A stretch of 64,000 bases of DNA from Geosiphon pyriformis (taxonomy: Eukaryota > Glomeromycota > Glomeromycetes > Archaeosporales > Geosiphonaceae), in the NCBI GenBank assembly GCA_016748015.1, contig JAAOMT010000301.1, positions 220,283 to 284,282 on the forward strand, in the 5' to 3' direction. The stretch's first letter is position 1, and each line of letters starts with the position of its first letter. A program made the translations under genes and the position numbers. Below the pieces are notes generated by a model, which worked only from the letters and a program-made list of their open reading frames with translations, did not search any database and was not told the origin of the DNA. Shown here in pieces: positions 50,647-62,080 of the stretch.

Positions 50647-50890
50647 AAAAATATGAAAGAGAAAAGCCCTACTTTGGTAATAAAACATTTAATATAATTT
50701 GCTTATTATTTATATATTAAATAAAATCTACAATAATTATTAAGTGTTATTTTTATATTACAGTTTTACGTACTATATTTGATTATGTTAACTTATATTT
50801 GAAATTTAAAAATATTAATCAAAGCATTGATAATTAATCAGTTTGTTTCCGACCACCAAGTTATAATATTTAATTGCCTGTAATTTTATA
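50647..50890. other. Repeat-block edge and FBP1 upstream region
   Basis: About 240 bases separate the last transposon start codon from the FBP1 ATG. It is A+T-rich, and no regulatory motif can be named. The promoter must lie here or within the adjacent transposon remnant. Confidence 0.4.
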
Positions 50891-52247
50891 ATGTCCGAGG
50901 AACATGTCACAACTGACATTATTACTTTAAGTCGCCATGTACTTGATGAACAACGTAGGCATAAAGAAGCCAGTGGGGAGCTTACCCTTTTGTTGAATGC
51001 TATTCAGCTAGGCTGTAAATTCGTGGCAACCAATGTCAGAAAAGCTCGCTTATTAAATTTGTGAAGTATACAGCTAAAGTTTTAGAAACGCAACATGAGT
51101 GAATTAATTGCATTTTGAACTCATTATGCAAATCTAAAACTTAGAATTGGTGTCTCTGGTGTTTCCAATGTTCAAGGGGAGGAACAAAAAAAGCTTGACG
51201 TTATTTCCAATGAAATATTTATCAATGCGCTTCGTTCTTCTGGTAAAGTGGCCGTAATGGTTTCTGAGGAAGATGAATTCCCGATTATTGTTGAAGAAGG
51301 ATTAAGAGGACGTTATTGCGTAGTCTTTGATCCCTTAGACGGCTCATCAAACATTGACGCTGGTGTCAATGTGGGGACAATTTTTGGTATCTACCGCATT
51401 GTATGTTCTCTTCATTTAATCTCTGTTAAAATTTTCAAGCTAAATAGATAAAGTAGTTGTATTAATTTTTTGCGACTCACAAACTAAAGCGATCTGGGTC
51501 CCCTGGCACAGTTGAAGATGTTTTACGGCCAGGTAACGAAATGGTCGTTGCTGGTTACTGTATGTATGGTAGTTCTGCCAATATGGTTTTATCGCTTGGG
51601 GACGGAGTGAATGGCTATACACTTGACAGTGTAATACATTAAATTACTTTTTATTTTATTATTCAAAAAAAATTCCGAATTATCTAATATTTATCTTTCA
51701 TTTGAACCACAGGCTATCGGAGAGTTCATTTTAACCCATCCAAATGTAATAAAAAACATAATATTATCAGTTTTGAAATTCTTGGGACAATCTTAATCTT
51801 TAATCCCTATTATGCTTTTCTCAGATTAGAATTCCAAAACGGGGTAAGATATACTCTGTAAATGAAGGTAACGCCATTTATTGGGATGAAGCGTGTACCG
51901 AATACTTTAATTCGATAAAATTCCCACCACCTGGAAAAAACCCTTATTCGGCCAGGTATATCGGTTCAATGGTAGCCGATGTACATCGCACGCTTCTCTA
52001 CGGCGGTATTTTTGCGTATCCAGCCGATAAGAAATCCAGGAGCGGAAAACTTCGTCTTTTATACGAATGCTTTCCAATGGCATTTCTAGTTGAGCAAGCT
52101 GGAGGAAAAGCAATCAGCGGATTCGGTCGAATTTTAGATATCGTTCCCGAAAAGATTCATGCACGTGCCCCTATTTTTTTAGGTAGCAAAGAAGATGTGG
52201 AGGATTTTGAAAGGATCAACACCAAGTATACAAATAACATAGCTTAG
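50891..52247 (+). CDS. FBP1: Fructose-1,6-bisphosphatase
   Basis: Hydrolyses fructose 1,6-bisphosphate to fructose 6-phosphate, the regulated step of gluconeogenesis, in the cytosol. Five exons join in frame: 50891-51060, 51145-51400, 51490-51630, 51713-51745 (33 bases), 51825-52247, giving 340 residues, the usual length. Family marks: [18 protein letters not shown] with metal-binding Glu residues, the metal and substrate motif [20 protein letters not shown] (catalytic DPLDGSS at 119-125), [40 protein letters not shown] and [20 protein letters not shown]. The ATG is the first in frame, and the N-terminal block LSRHVLDEQ aligns with fungal homologues. All introns have GT and AG ends. The gene sits directly next to the transposon block yet looks intact. 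Confidence 0.96.
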
Positions 52248-52732
52248 AGCTATTTTGGATGGGTTCAAAAAGATAGAGAATTAAATAGAGATCAAAAGTA
52301 ATTGCAAACGCAAACCTTGCCAGAAAAACTTGATTTCCTTCCCCGTGGTGGATGGTAACACGGTCTAATTTACATATAAACGAAAATCAATTATGTCATC
52401 CATCCCAGACGTGTTAAGACTCGAAATTTCAATCAAATTAGAATGGAATGTTTGATCCCAAACATCGGGGAATAACCGTAAATCAGGATGAAACTCAAAA
52501 AAAAAGACCTTTTGTGATCAATAAGAGTGCCATATTTTATAGTAAAGTACAAAACACGTGCTGTTGAAATTTAAAACACTTATAAACTGGGGAAAATTTA
52601 TGTTTATAATGTTCGTGTATTATCTAAAGACACGTCGTTGTTCGAACCTTTTGAGTGTGAATTTCACAATCATTCAAAGTTAGGGTTGTGGAATACTTGT
52701 GAAATGCATTTTTACTAGCCTAAATATCAGCA
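52248..52732. other. Intergenic: FBP1 3' region and ABC transporter 5' region
   Basis: Both neighbours run the same way. No tRNA, no extra ORF with family features and no repeat is seen. It probably holds the FBP1 3' untranslated region and the transporter promoter. Confidence 0.5.
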
Positions 52733-55700
52733 ATGGAGACTATTAAAATTATAATATTTAACGAACTTTCAACCACCACCTTCTTGTGTCCTCCCACAAT
52801 TGAGCAAGACTTTCGAATACCGCCATGTGGCTTGAACACGCTAATTGGAATCACCTTATTAACTTATGTGGTCATTCTTGGTGGTATTTGGTACTTATCA
52901 ATAAAAAAAACCTGGAATAACTTCGATGCTAGTTTCTATGGTATGATTTATGAAATTTCTCCTATGTTTTTTAGAGTACCCAGCCTTTTTGACGCGTTTA
53001 TATTACATACTCGCAATCGATCAATTTAGAAGGCGGTGAAGATCAAGGTTATTCTTCAGCTTGTTTAGAATACAAAGGCTATCCCGCTTCATTATGCACA
53101 TTAGCAACTGCCATCCAAATTCTTGTTGGGATTCTGGCACTGCTAAACGGATTTTATATCTTATTTATATTTGCGGAAAAAGATCGCATTAACTCCGCTT
53201 TACCCTCCTATATTTTAACATCTCAAATTTTTCGGACAATCGCCTGGGCAATTGGTTATGGTTTGGTAGCGTATGAAAGAAACCAAGGGCAACGTTGGAG
53301 CTACATTACTCAAGGGTTTTGGTATCTAGCTTTCATCTTAACAAACATTGAACTGTATAACCGTCTCGTCTATTTCAATAGACCTCGCGAAGAGGATGGA
53401 CCACGTGAATGGGTCCAAAATTGGACACTTATGTCAGTTTATATTTTACGTTATTTGTCGAATCTCACATTAGTAATATGTGCTATTACCTTGACAATTT
53501 TCTGGAGATGTTCAGCTGAGGCCAAAGGATATCATGGATTAAACAATCACAACACCCTATCAGGTCAGAATGATAATGTACTCGATGAGCAAAACGCACC
53601 TGGAAGTACAAATGATTTAGAATCTCCTAATGTTAATTCAAAATCAAATCCTTTAAATGACGATCCAAAATATGCGCCACCCACTACAATCGCCGATTTT
53701 CTTAGTAAATCAAAAAAATTGTTACCCTTTTTATGGCCCTCTAACGATATAAAGTTGCAGATTCTGATTCTTTTTTGCATGTTGCTATTGGTGACGGGTC
53801 GTATCGTCAACGTGCTGCTTCCATACCAGACTAAAATATTAGTAGATCGTCTCACTGAGAAAAAATTTGCATGGAAAGAGATTCTTTTTTATGTGGGTTT
53901 ACGATTCTTACAAGGTGATGTGGGAATCGTAAAAACCTTACAAAATCTCTTATGGATTCCAATAGGCCAGGTAATTTATATTTAATGCTCGTCATGTCTA
54001 CTCATTAATATAAAAAGTTGATTCAACACCATCCTTTAATTTAGTTCACTACGAGGGAGGTATCTGTCAAAATGTTTGAACATTTGCTCAATCTATCTTT
54101 GAGATTTCATCTCATCCGAAAGACCGGGGAAATACTGAGGGTTCAGGGTAAATTCAAATTAATTAAATCTTGATCTTTTTGATTCCTTTGGCATAAAATT
54201 AAGAGAGATTTTGATTTTTCTTTATAAGATCGTGGTGTTTCTTCAGTTGTTTCTATCCTTTCTTCTTTCCTTTTCAATATCGTACCGACCCTCGTTGACA
54301 TCGGAATTGCCGTCATATACTTTACGCTAAACTTCGATCTCTATTTCGGTATGATTGTATTTGTGACAATGGCCAGCTATATATTTAGTACGGTTATTAT
54401 AACCGAATGGAGAACAAAATATCGACGATTCTCAAATTTATTAGATAACGCTATGGAAGCGAGAGTTGGCAAGTAATAAACTATAATATTTTGAGATTGG
54501 TAAAATTTTAATGCATACTTGATGAAGCTTAAAAATTTACAAAAACAGTTGACTCGCTATTAAACTACGAGACAGTCAAGCTATATGCCGCGGAATCATT
54601 TGAAGGTAGTGCACTATCTCTTAAGCTTTGGTTGGTGGAGTTTCATTTACTGACAATTCAAAATGATATATTCAGTCAAACAGTATGGAAATGCTATCCT
54701 TGCGTTTCAAAAAGCCGATCGCAAGTCCACTATGAGTCTTTACATATTGAACACCACACAAAATATAATAATTCAATGTGGGCTCGTAGCAGGATGTTTA
54801 TTATGCGCAAAGCGAATCACCAACGGTGAAATGACAGGCGGGGATTTTGTATTGTATTTGACTTATATTATACAGTTATATGGTCCTTTGAATTGGTTCG
54901 GTACCTACTATCGTGTGATCCAGAAGAACTTTGTTGACATGGAGAAAATGCTTGATCTCTTGCAAGAAGTTCCTGAAGTAAAAGATTTACCGGACGCAGC
55001 TCCTTTAATTGTTAAAAAGGGTGAAGTTGCGTTTGAAAATGTATCCTTTCATTACGATCCAAGAACACCAATTCTGAAGAACATTTCGTTCACGATTCCG
55101 AGCGGCTCTACGGTTGCATTAGTGGGACCCTCTGGTGGTGGAAAATCTACTATACTTCGTCTCCTTTTCCGATTTTACGATGTTCAAAACGGTCGTATTC
55201 TTGTTGACGGTCAAGACATTCGGCACGTAAAACAAACCGACTTGAGAGCCTGTATCGGCGTTGTGCCACAGGTAGGCTTTAGTTCTAAAATTTGGGTGTT
55301 CACGTAACACTTGAACATCAGTCAAAGATATTAACATATGACCGGCATTATTATAGGATACAGTTTTGTTTAATGACACAATAAAATACAACATTAGGTA
55401 CAGCAAAATCACCGCCACCGATAAGCAAGTTGAAAATGCGGCTGCTGCCGCCCAAATTCACGAAAAGATACTGGCATTCCCTGATGGCTATGAAACAAAA
55501 GTAGGGGAGCGTGGTCTGAGACTCAGCGGTGGAGAGAAACAGAGGGTGGTATGTATTTTCTACTATCCAATATTTGTGGCAAGTTTATAGCTCAAGTCTT
55601 TTTACTGATAATGAATCTTTCAAATTGGGAAAAGGCAATCGCTAGAACACTATTAAAGGTGAGGCATTATATCCCTTATGTTTTAGGAATAGTAATACAT

Positions 55701-56391
55701 CATTTCATTGGGATAAACTGATCGGCTTTACGGTTCAATATAGAACCCTCAAATTGTATTGCTCGATGAAGCCACCTCTGCTCTGGATACCCATACAGAA
55801 CGTCATATTCAAAAAGCACTGCGGCGCATGACAGTGAACCGAACCACCTTAATTATTGGTTTGTTAATTATAAAAAGATTGATGTTTAGAAATAATTTAG
55901 TATTTATAAGGCCTCTTTTTTTAATATGTAACATAGCTCATCGTTTATCCACTATTGTCCGCGCCGATCAAATACTCGTGGTAAAAGAAGGAGAAATCGT
56001 TGAGCGGGGTTCACATCAAGAACTTCTAACCATTAATGATGGCGTATATCATAAATTGTGGAATAAACAATTAAAACTTCACGAGAAAATGAAACGAGAT
56101 GCCGAAGAGACACGAGCAGCTCTAGCTGCCGTGGCTCTCTCTGGTGCTTCTAATGAAGGTCTTACAGACGCTGAGACACTTGTGTTAGATGATGAAGGAG
56201 AATCAAGTATGGGTGGACAATTAGATAATAGTGAATTAGAGGAGGGAGATGGTGTGGTATCTCCTCAAAGTGAATTGGCAAGTTTCGTGGATTTAAGAGA
56301 CGAGGATAGTGAGGAAGTAATAGACACAATTGGTGCGATAACAACTGATCCAATAACAACTGAAGAGAGCCAAGAAATTCATAATATATGA
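52733..56391 (+). CDS. hmt1: HMT1/ABCB6-type half ABC transporter
   Basis: Vacuolar-type half transporter. Fission-yeast Hmt1 moves glutathione or phytochelatin conjugates and confers cadmium tolerance. Ten exons: 52733-52940, 53030-53970, 54045-54147, 54239-54478, 54549-54605, 54676-55271, 55357-55548, 55635-55658 (24 bases), 55744-55858, 55937-56391, giving 976 residues. An N-terminal extra membrane domain of several helices (about 1-265) and a Ser/Asn-rich linker precede the six-helix core with [16 protein letters not shown]. The nucleotide-binding domain has Walker [10 protein letters not shown] (667-675), LSGGEKQR (771-778), Walker [11 protein letters not shown] (D795-E796) and the H-loop AHRLST (H827), all intact. 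The C-terminal tail is acidic. Intron 4 starts with GC (GGCAAGTAA at 54478-54486): only this GC donor keeps phase and family sequence. The transported substrate is inferred. Confidence 0.95.
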
Positions 56392-56612
56392 CGATTTTCA
56401 TAGAATTTGCAGTTGAAGTTACTTTTGTATTAATTATTCTGTTTGTCTGTTGCCTCGTTGAATATTAAGATTATATTTGAAGAAATTCAATGATCAACAC
56501 CTGTGGCTGATCATTTCCAGAAAAATCTAATCAGTTAATGTTTGATCAATCGTAAAATGATCATCGATTCCATCAAATTCGTTTTCCACTTTTTCAAACC
56601 CATCCTTCAAGA
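56392..56612. other. Short intergenic region
   Basis: 221 bases between the ABC transporter stop and the TPR-protein start, same strand. Nothing else is recognised. Confidence 0.4.
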
Positions 56613-58419
56613 ATGCGCGGTAAAGGGAAAGAGCGTGGTGGTGGTCCAAGTAAGAAGAAAGGAAAGAAGGTGGCCGTTGCGGCAAAAGAGCCCGAGACGT
56701 TTGAAGAACTTATGGAAGGTCACATTTTCAATCTTTTATTTTTGCGACTCGGGTGTTTTTCGCCACTCTTGAATAACTTGTCTAGTTTTTGACAGAGGGA
56801 GTGAAGCAAGAAGAGAAAGGTTTGTTTTACAAGAGGTTTCTAGATCACAGAATTCGGATGTTTTTTTTCAATATTTGATTTGATTTTCTTGTTTTAAGGC
56901 GAACGATATGGTAGCGATGAGAAAGCTGAACGCTTTTATCAGCGTGCACGGGAACTATATGGAAAAGCTCATGAAAAAAAACCTTTAGATGCCGATTGCT
57001 TATACAATTGGTGAGTCTGTAGATCCACCCCAATACCAATTCATTTTTATTTCGCTCGCTGTCATCATCATTTTTACTCCTTATAATAGGGGACGAATTC
57101 TGTACATTCTTGTTAATTTTGTTCCGATCCATTCGCCATTTGACGTAAAGTTATCTCTCCTTGAAGAATCAATCGAGAAGTTTCGAAGCGCAGTAATGAT
57201 TGATCCTGACAATGCCGATGCTCTATTTAATTTGGCTCAAGCATTAACAAGTCAGGCTGATGTAATTCACGAGCGAGACACCGATGATCTTGATCAAGCG
57301 ATCGCATCTTATCATGAAGCTGTTACATCTTTTGAACGGGTTTATGTTTTGCAACAAAATGAATTGCAAGATTACGAGAAGAAACAATCAGATAGTGATA
57401 ACGAGGAAGCGACGACACCTACGGAAGCTACAATTAGTGGCATCCTTACTGGTGGAGCCGTCGGCTCCTCAAAATCATTAGCATCAACCGTAACTAAACC
57501 ATCTTTAAATAATGAACAAAAACTTTCCAATTTAGAGGAGCAAGAAGTTACAGAGACAACACCAATCACTACGGAAACACTAGTGGATACTTTAATTGCT
57601 ATTGCACACACTTTATCACGTTTGGCATCACTTGTGGAATCTCTTGAACATGCCGAAAAATATTATATACAAGCTATTCAAAAACTTGAAATGGCGTTGA
57701 GTCTGGACGTACCCTCCAAAGAATCTGAAATTCAACATCAATGGGCAAGCGTTTATTCATCTCAGGCTGAACGTGCATACGAGGAAACTGGTAGCGTTGA
57801 ACAAGTGCAACGACTTTATGAAATTGCTGTGCAGAAAATGAATAGTGTTGTAAAACAAGATGCTGGTAATGTAGAGGCTATCTGTGATCGTGGAGATTTA
57901 CTGACTGAATATGCCCATACTCTCATGAAGTCTGTGATCGTGAGCAAGCGCGATCATGAACTTGAACAACAAGAAAAAATCCGTGAATTATTTGATCTTG
58001 CTACTAAATCATTTTCAATAGCGATAGAACTTGAACCTTCAAATTCCTCAATTCTCGAAAAACTTGCGTCACTCAATTTTACAATGTCGTTACTTCCGTT
58101 TCCTGCCATGGAGAAAAATAAACCAGAGTTACACAAAAATGCCTTGCAATATTATAAACGTGCTCTAAACACGGATAAGGATAATTTGGATGCATACCTG
58201 TCTTACGCTTTGGTCATGTCCCACGTACCTGGTAAGGATGGGGACGATGTGGTGAACACTTTGAGTGATTTTCTAGAACGTGGTGGCTCAAAAGAGTTTG
58301 TGGAGGAATGGCAATTGGAGAATCAAGAATTGTTACGAAGTAGTGCAGTGGGCAAAAACTTTGTCAGTAGGGTGATTCAAACTTGCTTTCCAAAATCAAT
58401 AAATGATATACTTGATTAA
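56613..58419 (+). CDS. TPR-repeat protein, possibly Ett1/Nro1-like
   Basis: Four exons join in frame: 56613-56718, 56796-56819 (24 bases), 56899-57010, 57090-58419, giving 523 residues. The N-terminus is strongly basic (MRGKGKERGGGPSKKKGKK), suggesting nuclear or RNA association. Then come alpha-helical TPR-like units: ERFYQRARELYGKAHEKKP, a canonical repeat FRSAVMIDPDNADALFNLAQ, HAEKYYIQAIQKLEMAL-type units, FSIAIELEPSNSSILEKLA and YYKRALNTDKDNLDAYLSYA. A Ser/Thr/Glu-rich linker lies between the second and third units (about residues 185-250). The overall plan, with a conserved W at an exon junction followed by GRILY, recalls the fungal Ett1/Nro1 family (translation termination; Ofd1 inhibitor), but I cannot confirm this. 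No enzymatic motif is present. A long exon makes the C-terminal model secure. Confidence 0.85.
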
Positions 58420-58832
58420 CTCATGTATCAATAAATAAATAAATAAATAAATAAAATAAATGAAGCATGAAACAATCTATTGCAAGTCTTTGGTTTCTAT
58501 TAAGATTTCTCTTCATCTATTTTGAGACATATAATCATCTTTTCATAATAATTGAGAAATTTCAAAGTTACATTCCATGAATTAAATAGGCATTTACTAT
58601 AAACTATTCACAAATACTTTGGTTACATTTTTTCTCGTACCAAAAAATTCTTTCACTAGTCAGATATACATTTAATTACACTATATTATAACATTAAATT
58701 GAAATGGTTTTATGATAGTGGGACACAATGTCATTAAGGAAGATAGTAGAAGAGGATTGTTTTGTTTGTAAGGAAGATGAAATATAGTTTTTTTTTTTTT
58801 TTTGAGTATAAATAGTTTCTTGAAAAGATTAG
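58420..58832. other. Convergent intergenic region with AAAT microsatellite
   Basis: 3' regions of two converging genes. An AAAT run lies at 58430-58462 just after the TPR stop, and a T run at 58788-58804. No other gene is seen. Confidence 0.5.
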
Positions 58833-59811
58833 CTATCGTGATGAATAGTCTCTTCCTAATTTTTCCAAATGTTCATCGTCATCGTCGTCGTCATCATCAT
58901 CATCATCATCGTCATAATCAGTTCCACAATAATCTATGTTATTTTGATTTCTTTTGTTATCATAATCAGTACAGTGCTTCTGATCCTCATTCTGACCAAC
59001 ATCGCCAACTCGTTTTTCTTCATTTTTCAGTGATATTTTAGAGTTTTGCGATTTCTGTGATAATCTTTTCGAACTTCTGGAGTCGTTTCGTCGTTTTTCG
59101 ATTTGTTTCAGTATTTTATCAGCATTTTTGAACCACGGCGAACCGTTTACATACTTTATTCCAATTAATTTATTGCGAAATGGGAAACCGAGACAGTGAA
59201 GGTGAAGATGGTTGACACTATTATACGGTGGTAGATGGAAACCTAATCTTTGAGAAAAAAATTATTTTAATTTTAGATTAGATAATTTGGGAAATAATGT
59301 GAAATCACAAATCTGAGCATATATATATATACCTGGTATTATCAGTGTTGAAATCAGCCTGCTTTAATAACCGATGTCCAATACTTATCATGCGTTGAAC
59401 TATATCATTTGAGAAATATTTTGGTTAGCTTAGTTTCGAACAATGGTTCTGCTGCTAGCCTTTTTTAGATTGAAAATTTTAACAATGAAAAGAAATCGGT
59501 CAATTACTCACCCAAAGATTCTTCGTCAACTGTTAAGAAATTTACATTGGCCGCTTTTTTGAAAAAAAAAAAAAAAAAAAAGGTCAGAGTCGGTAAATTT
59601 CAAGAATCATGAAAAAAATACAGAGAATAAACTTACGTGTGTGTCGGCGTGGAATCACCAATAAATGCATTCGGGCGGCTGGTTTCATATCATGAAATAC
59701 GATAATGTCTTCGTCTTCGTATACAATTCTCTTCTTTATATCGTTACTGGGATTGTTAACGACGTCACAGAATTCACAATTCAATATCGAAGAACATGGT
59801 ATTAACCGCAT
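58833..59811 (-). CDS. HIT-domain hydrolase, HINT3/aprataxin-like
   Basis: Histidine-triad nucleotide hydrolase or transferase, acting on adenylated amines or adenylated nucleic acid ends in related proteins. Four exons: 59811-59637, 59553-59512, 59399-59333, 59247-58833, giving 232 residues. The N-terminus has C12-x2-C15, a zinc pair seen in HINT3-type proteins, then IVYEDEDIIVFHDMKP, MHLLVIPRRH, GFHLPPYNSVNH and the catalytic triad H108-L-H-L-H112. The domain ends with FRNKLIGIKYV and a WF motif. A long charged C-terminal tail follows with 12 consecutive Asp (complement of about 58870-58906), which is unusual for the family. Intron 1 contains a 20-21 base homopolymer, and its acceptor (59555-59554) is the least certain junction. 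The exact subfamily is not settled. Confidence 0.9.
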
Positions 59812-60150
59812 AGTCTCTTTAGTTTTTTTTTATATGTTAATATATACAAAGTGTCAAGTGGGTTAACTTTACACGGCAAAGACAAGTCGAGAATTTTGTA
59901 ATGGTTTTCTTTTGATAAAAAAGCTGGTTTTTAACTTTTTGTTGCAAGTTTATTTTTTGCTACTTTTTCATCATCTGTTTAAGTTGTTTTAACCTTTTTT
60001 GAATTTTATTTCAAAAGCGGTTCAAGACAAAAGGAAGGCTTTTTTTATATAAAAATTTGACAGGTCAGCGAATCACATACAATTTAAAGAATTCGTTGTG
60101 ATTGGTCTTTTTTCTATATTAAAAAAAAAGGGTAATAATAGTACATAGGA

Positions 60151-60200
60151 GGGATGAATGGATGGCTGGCTGGCTAGCTAACTAGCTAACTAACTAGCTA
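60151..60200. repeat. Compound tetranucleotide microsatellite
   Basis: Runs of GGAT, GGCT, AGCT and AACT follow one another with a near-constant 4-base period. This suggests successive replacement inside one slippage-prone tract. Confidence 0.8.
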
Positions 60201-60325
60201 GAAGAGGCGGTTAAGTTATTCCGAATAGAGAAGCAGGTAGCAGATTTATTCCTTGGAAGATGATTAAACGAGAAAGATTAAAGAGAGAGTACCAAAGAAT
60301 CATGATATGCCGAATTCCCTAAATA

Positions 60326-60326
<1 letters not shown>

Positions 60327-60392
<66 letters not shown>
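60327..60392. repeat. TTA trinucleotide microsatellite
   Basis: About 22 uninterrupted TTA units, followed by T and A runs. A similar shorter run lies at 61816-61857. Confidence 0.95.
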
Positions 60393-60583
60393 TTATAAAA
60401 AAAAAAATAAGAAAGTAGATTTAATGGCATTTGAAAAAATGTCTCTTATTTTGAACACAAATTAGGAAGGTTTATGGTATAAAGTTATTCAAAAAGTGGA
60501 TGGTGTAATATGACGTTAAGAGAACTTCCCCTCCCCGGAAATCTCGGAAGTCTGTTGCCGAGTGGTAATTTCAAAAAAAAAAA

Positions 60584-61500
60584 NNNNNNNNNNNNNNNNN
60601 NNNNNNNNNNNNNNNNNNNNNNNNNNNNNNNNNNNNNNNNNNNNNNNNNNNNNNNNNNNNNNNNNNNNNNNNNNNNNNNNNNNNNNNNNNNNNNNNNNNN
60701 NNNNNNNNNNNNNNNNNNNNNNNNNNNNNNNNNNNNNNNNNNNNNNNNNNNNNNNNNNNNNNNNNNNNNNNNNNNNNNNNNNNNNNNNNNNNNNNNNNNN
60801 NNNNNNNNNNNNNNNNNNNNNNNNNNNNNNNNNNNNNNNNNNNNNNNNNNNNNNNNNNNNNNNNNNNNNNNNNNNNNNNNNNNNNNNNNNNNNNNNNNNN
60901 NNNNNNNNNNNNNNNNNNNNNNNNNNNNNNNNNNNNNNNNNNNNNNNNNNNNNNNNNNNNNNNNNNNNNNNNNNNNNNNNNNNNNNNNNNNNNNNNNNNN
61001 NNNNNNNNNNNNNNNNNNNNNNNNNNNNNNNNNNNNNNNNNNNNNNNNNNNNNNNNNNNNNNNNNNNNNNNNNNNNNNNNNNNNNNNNNNNNNNNNNNNN
61101 NNNNNNNNNNNNNNNNNNNNNNNNNNNNNNNNNNNNNNNNNNNNNNNNNNNNNNNNNNNNNNNNNNNNNNNNNNNNNNNNNNNNNNNNNNNNNNNNNNNN
61201 NNNNNNNNNNNNNNNNNNNNNNNNNNNNNNNNNNNNNNNNNNNNNNNNNNNNNNNNNNNNNNNNNNNNNNNNNNNNNNNNNNNNNNNNNNNNNNNNNNNN
61301 NNNNNNNNNNNNNNNNNNNNNNNNNNNNNNNNNNNNNNNNNNNNNNNNNNNNNNNNNNNNNNNNNNNNNNNNNNNNNNNNNNNNNNNNNNNNNNNNNNNN
61401 NNNNNNNNNNNNNNNNNNNNNNNNNNNNNNNNNNNNNNNNNNNNNNNNNNNNNNNNNNNNNNNNNNNNNNNNNNNNNNNNNNNNNNNNNNNNNNNNNNNN
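60584..61500. other. Assembly gap (917 N)
   Basis: Unsequenced. The left flank ends in an A run and the right flank (61501-61584) is a long A tract, so the missing part is probably low-complexity. Open frames across the N are meaningless. Confidence 0.99.
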
Positions 61501-61515
61501 AGAAAAAAAGAAAAG

Positions 61516-61584
<69 letters not shown>
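61501..61584. repeat. Poly-A tract at the gap edge
   Basis: More than 70 A with a few G at the left. It could be a homopolymer artefact or the tail of an inserted retro-sequence whose body is in the gap. Confidence 0.8.
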
Positions 61585-61586
<2 letters not shown>

Positions 61587-61812
61587 ACCAATTATGGTAA
61601 AAAATCTCAATTCGTTAACATCAAATGACATTATTCGAATTCTTTATTCGTTGTTACATGCAATAAAAAAAATTTTTTCTATACAAGAAATTCAAAATGC
61701 AGACAGACAGGCAGGAAGTAATGTCCGATAATGTAGGTATTCGATCGCAGTAATCTAGAAAGCAGTTACTTGAAGGATTTGCATTGTATAAAATGCCAAG
61801 GGCTGAGATATC

Positions 61813-61815
<3 letters not shown>

Positions 61816-61856
<41 letters not shown>

Positions 61857-61857
61857 T
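61816..61857. repeat. TTA trinucleotide microsatellite
   Basis: About 13 uninterrupted units. Confidence 0.95.
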
Positions 61858-62046
61858 ACTGTACACGTTTTACACTTTACGAATCAAGATTTCTTGAAGT
61901 TTCTTCATTTATGACATTCTTTGTTAGATAAAGAAGAAGAAAATAGTATTTTTTATGTTTTTATGGAACCAAAAAAACTTGAACACCAAAAATTTCTGCT
62001 TCGCCAAACGTTTTAATAGTAGTACCCAAGATACATTAATATATCT

Positions 62047-62080
62047 ATTTGTTAATATACATTAATGTATATTAACAAAT
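62047..62080. repeat. Perfect 34-bp palindrome
   Basis: The left arm is ATTTGTTAATATACATT and the right arm is its exact reverse complement, with no spacer. It lies in non-coding DNA. It could extrude as a cruciform, serve as a dimeric protein site, or be a remnant of an inverted insertion. Confidence 0.9.

Larger units (their letters stand above)
59812..60583. other. Intergenic region with microsatellites
   Basis: Upstream of the HIT gene. It contains a GGAT/GGCT/AGCT tetranucleotide run (60151-60200) and a TTA run (60327-60392). No coding region is seen. Confidence 0.5.

Noticed and set aside
6200-50800. A host gene hidden in the repeat block
   Set aside because: I scanned both strands for intron-exon patterns and family motifs. 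Every readable stretch belonged to gag-pol, LINE, ORF1-only or SINE-like sequence. Small novel genes cannot be excluded.
60485-61731. Four open frames of about 370-390 codons on both strands
   Set aside because: They consist almost wholly of N translated as X plus Phe or Lys runs from homopolymers at the gap edges.
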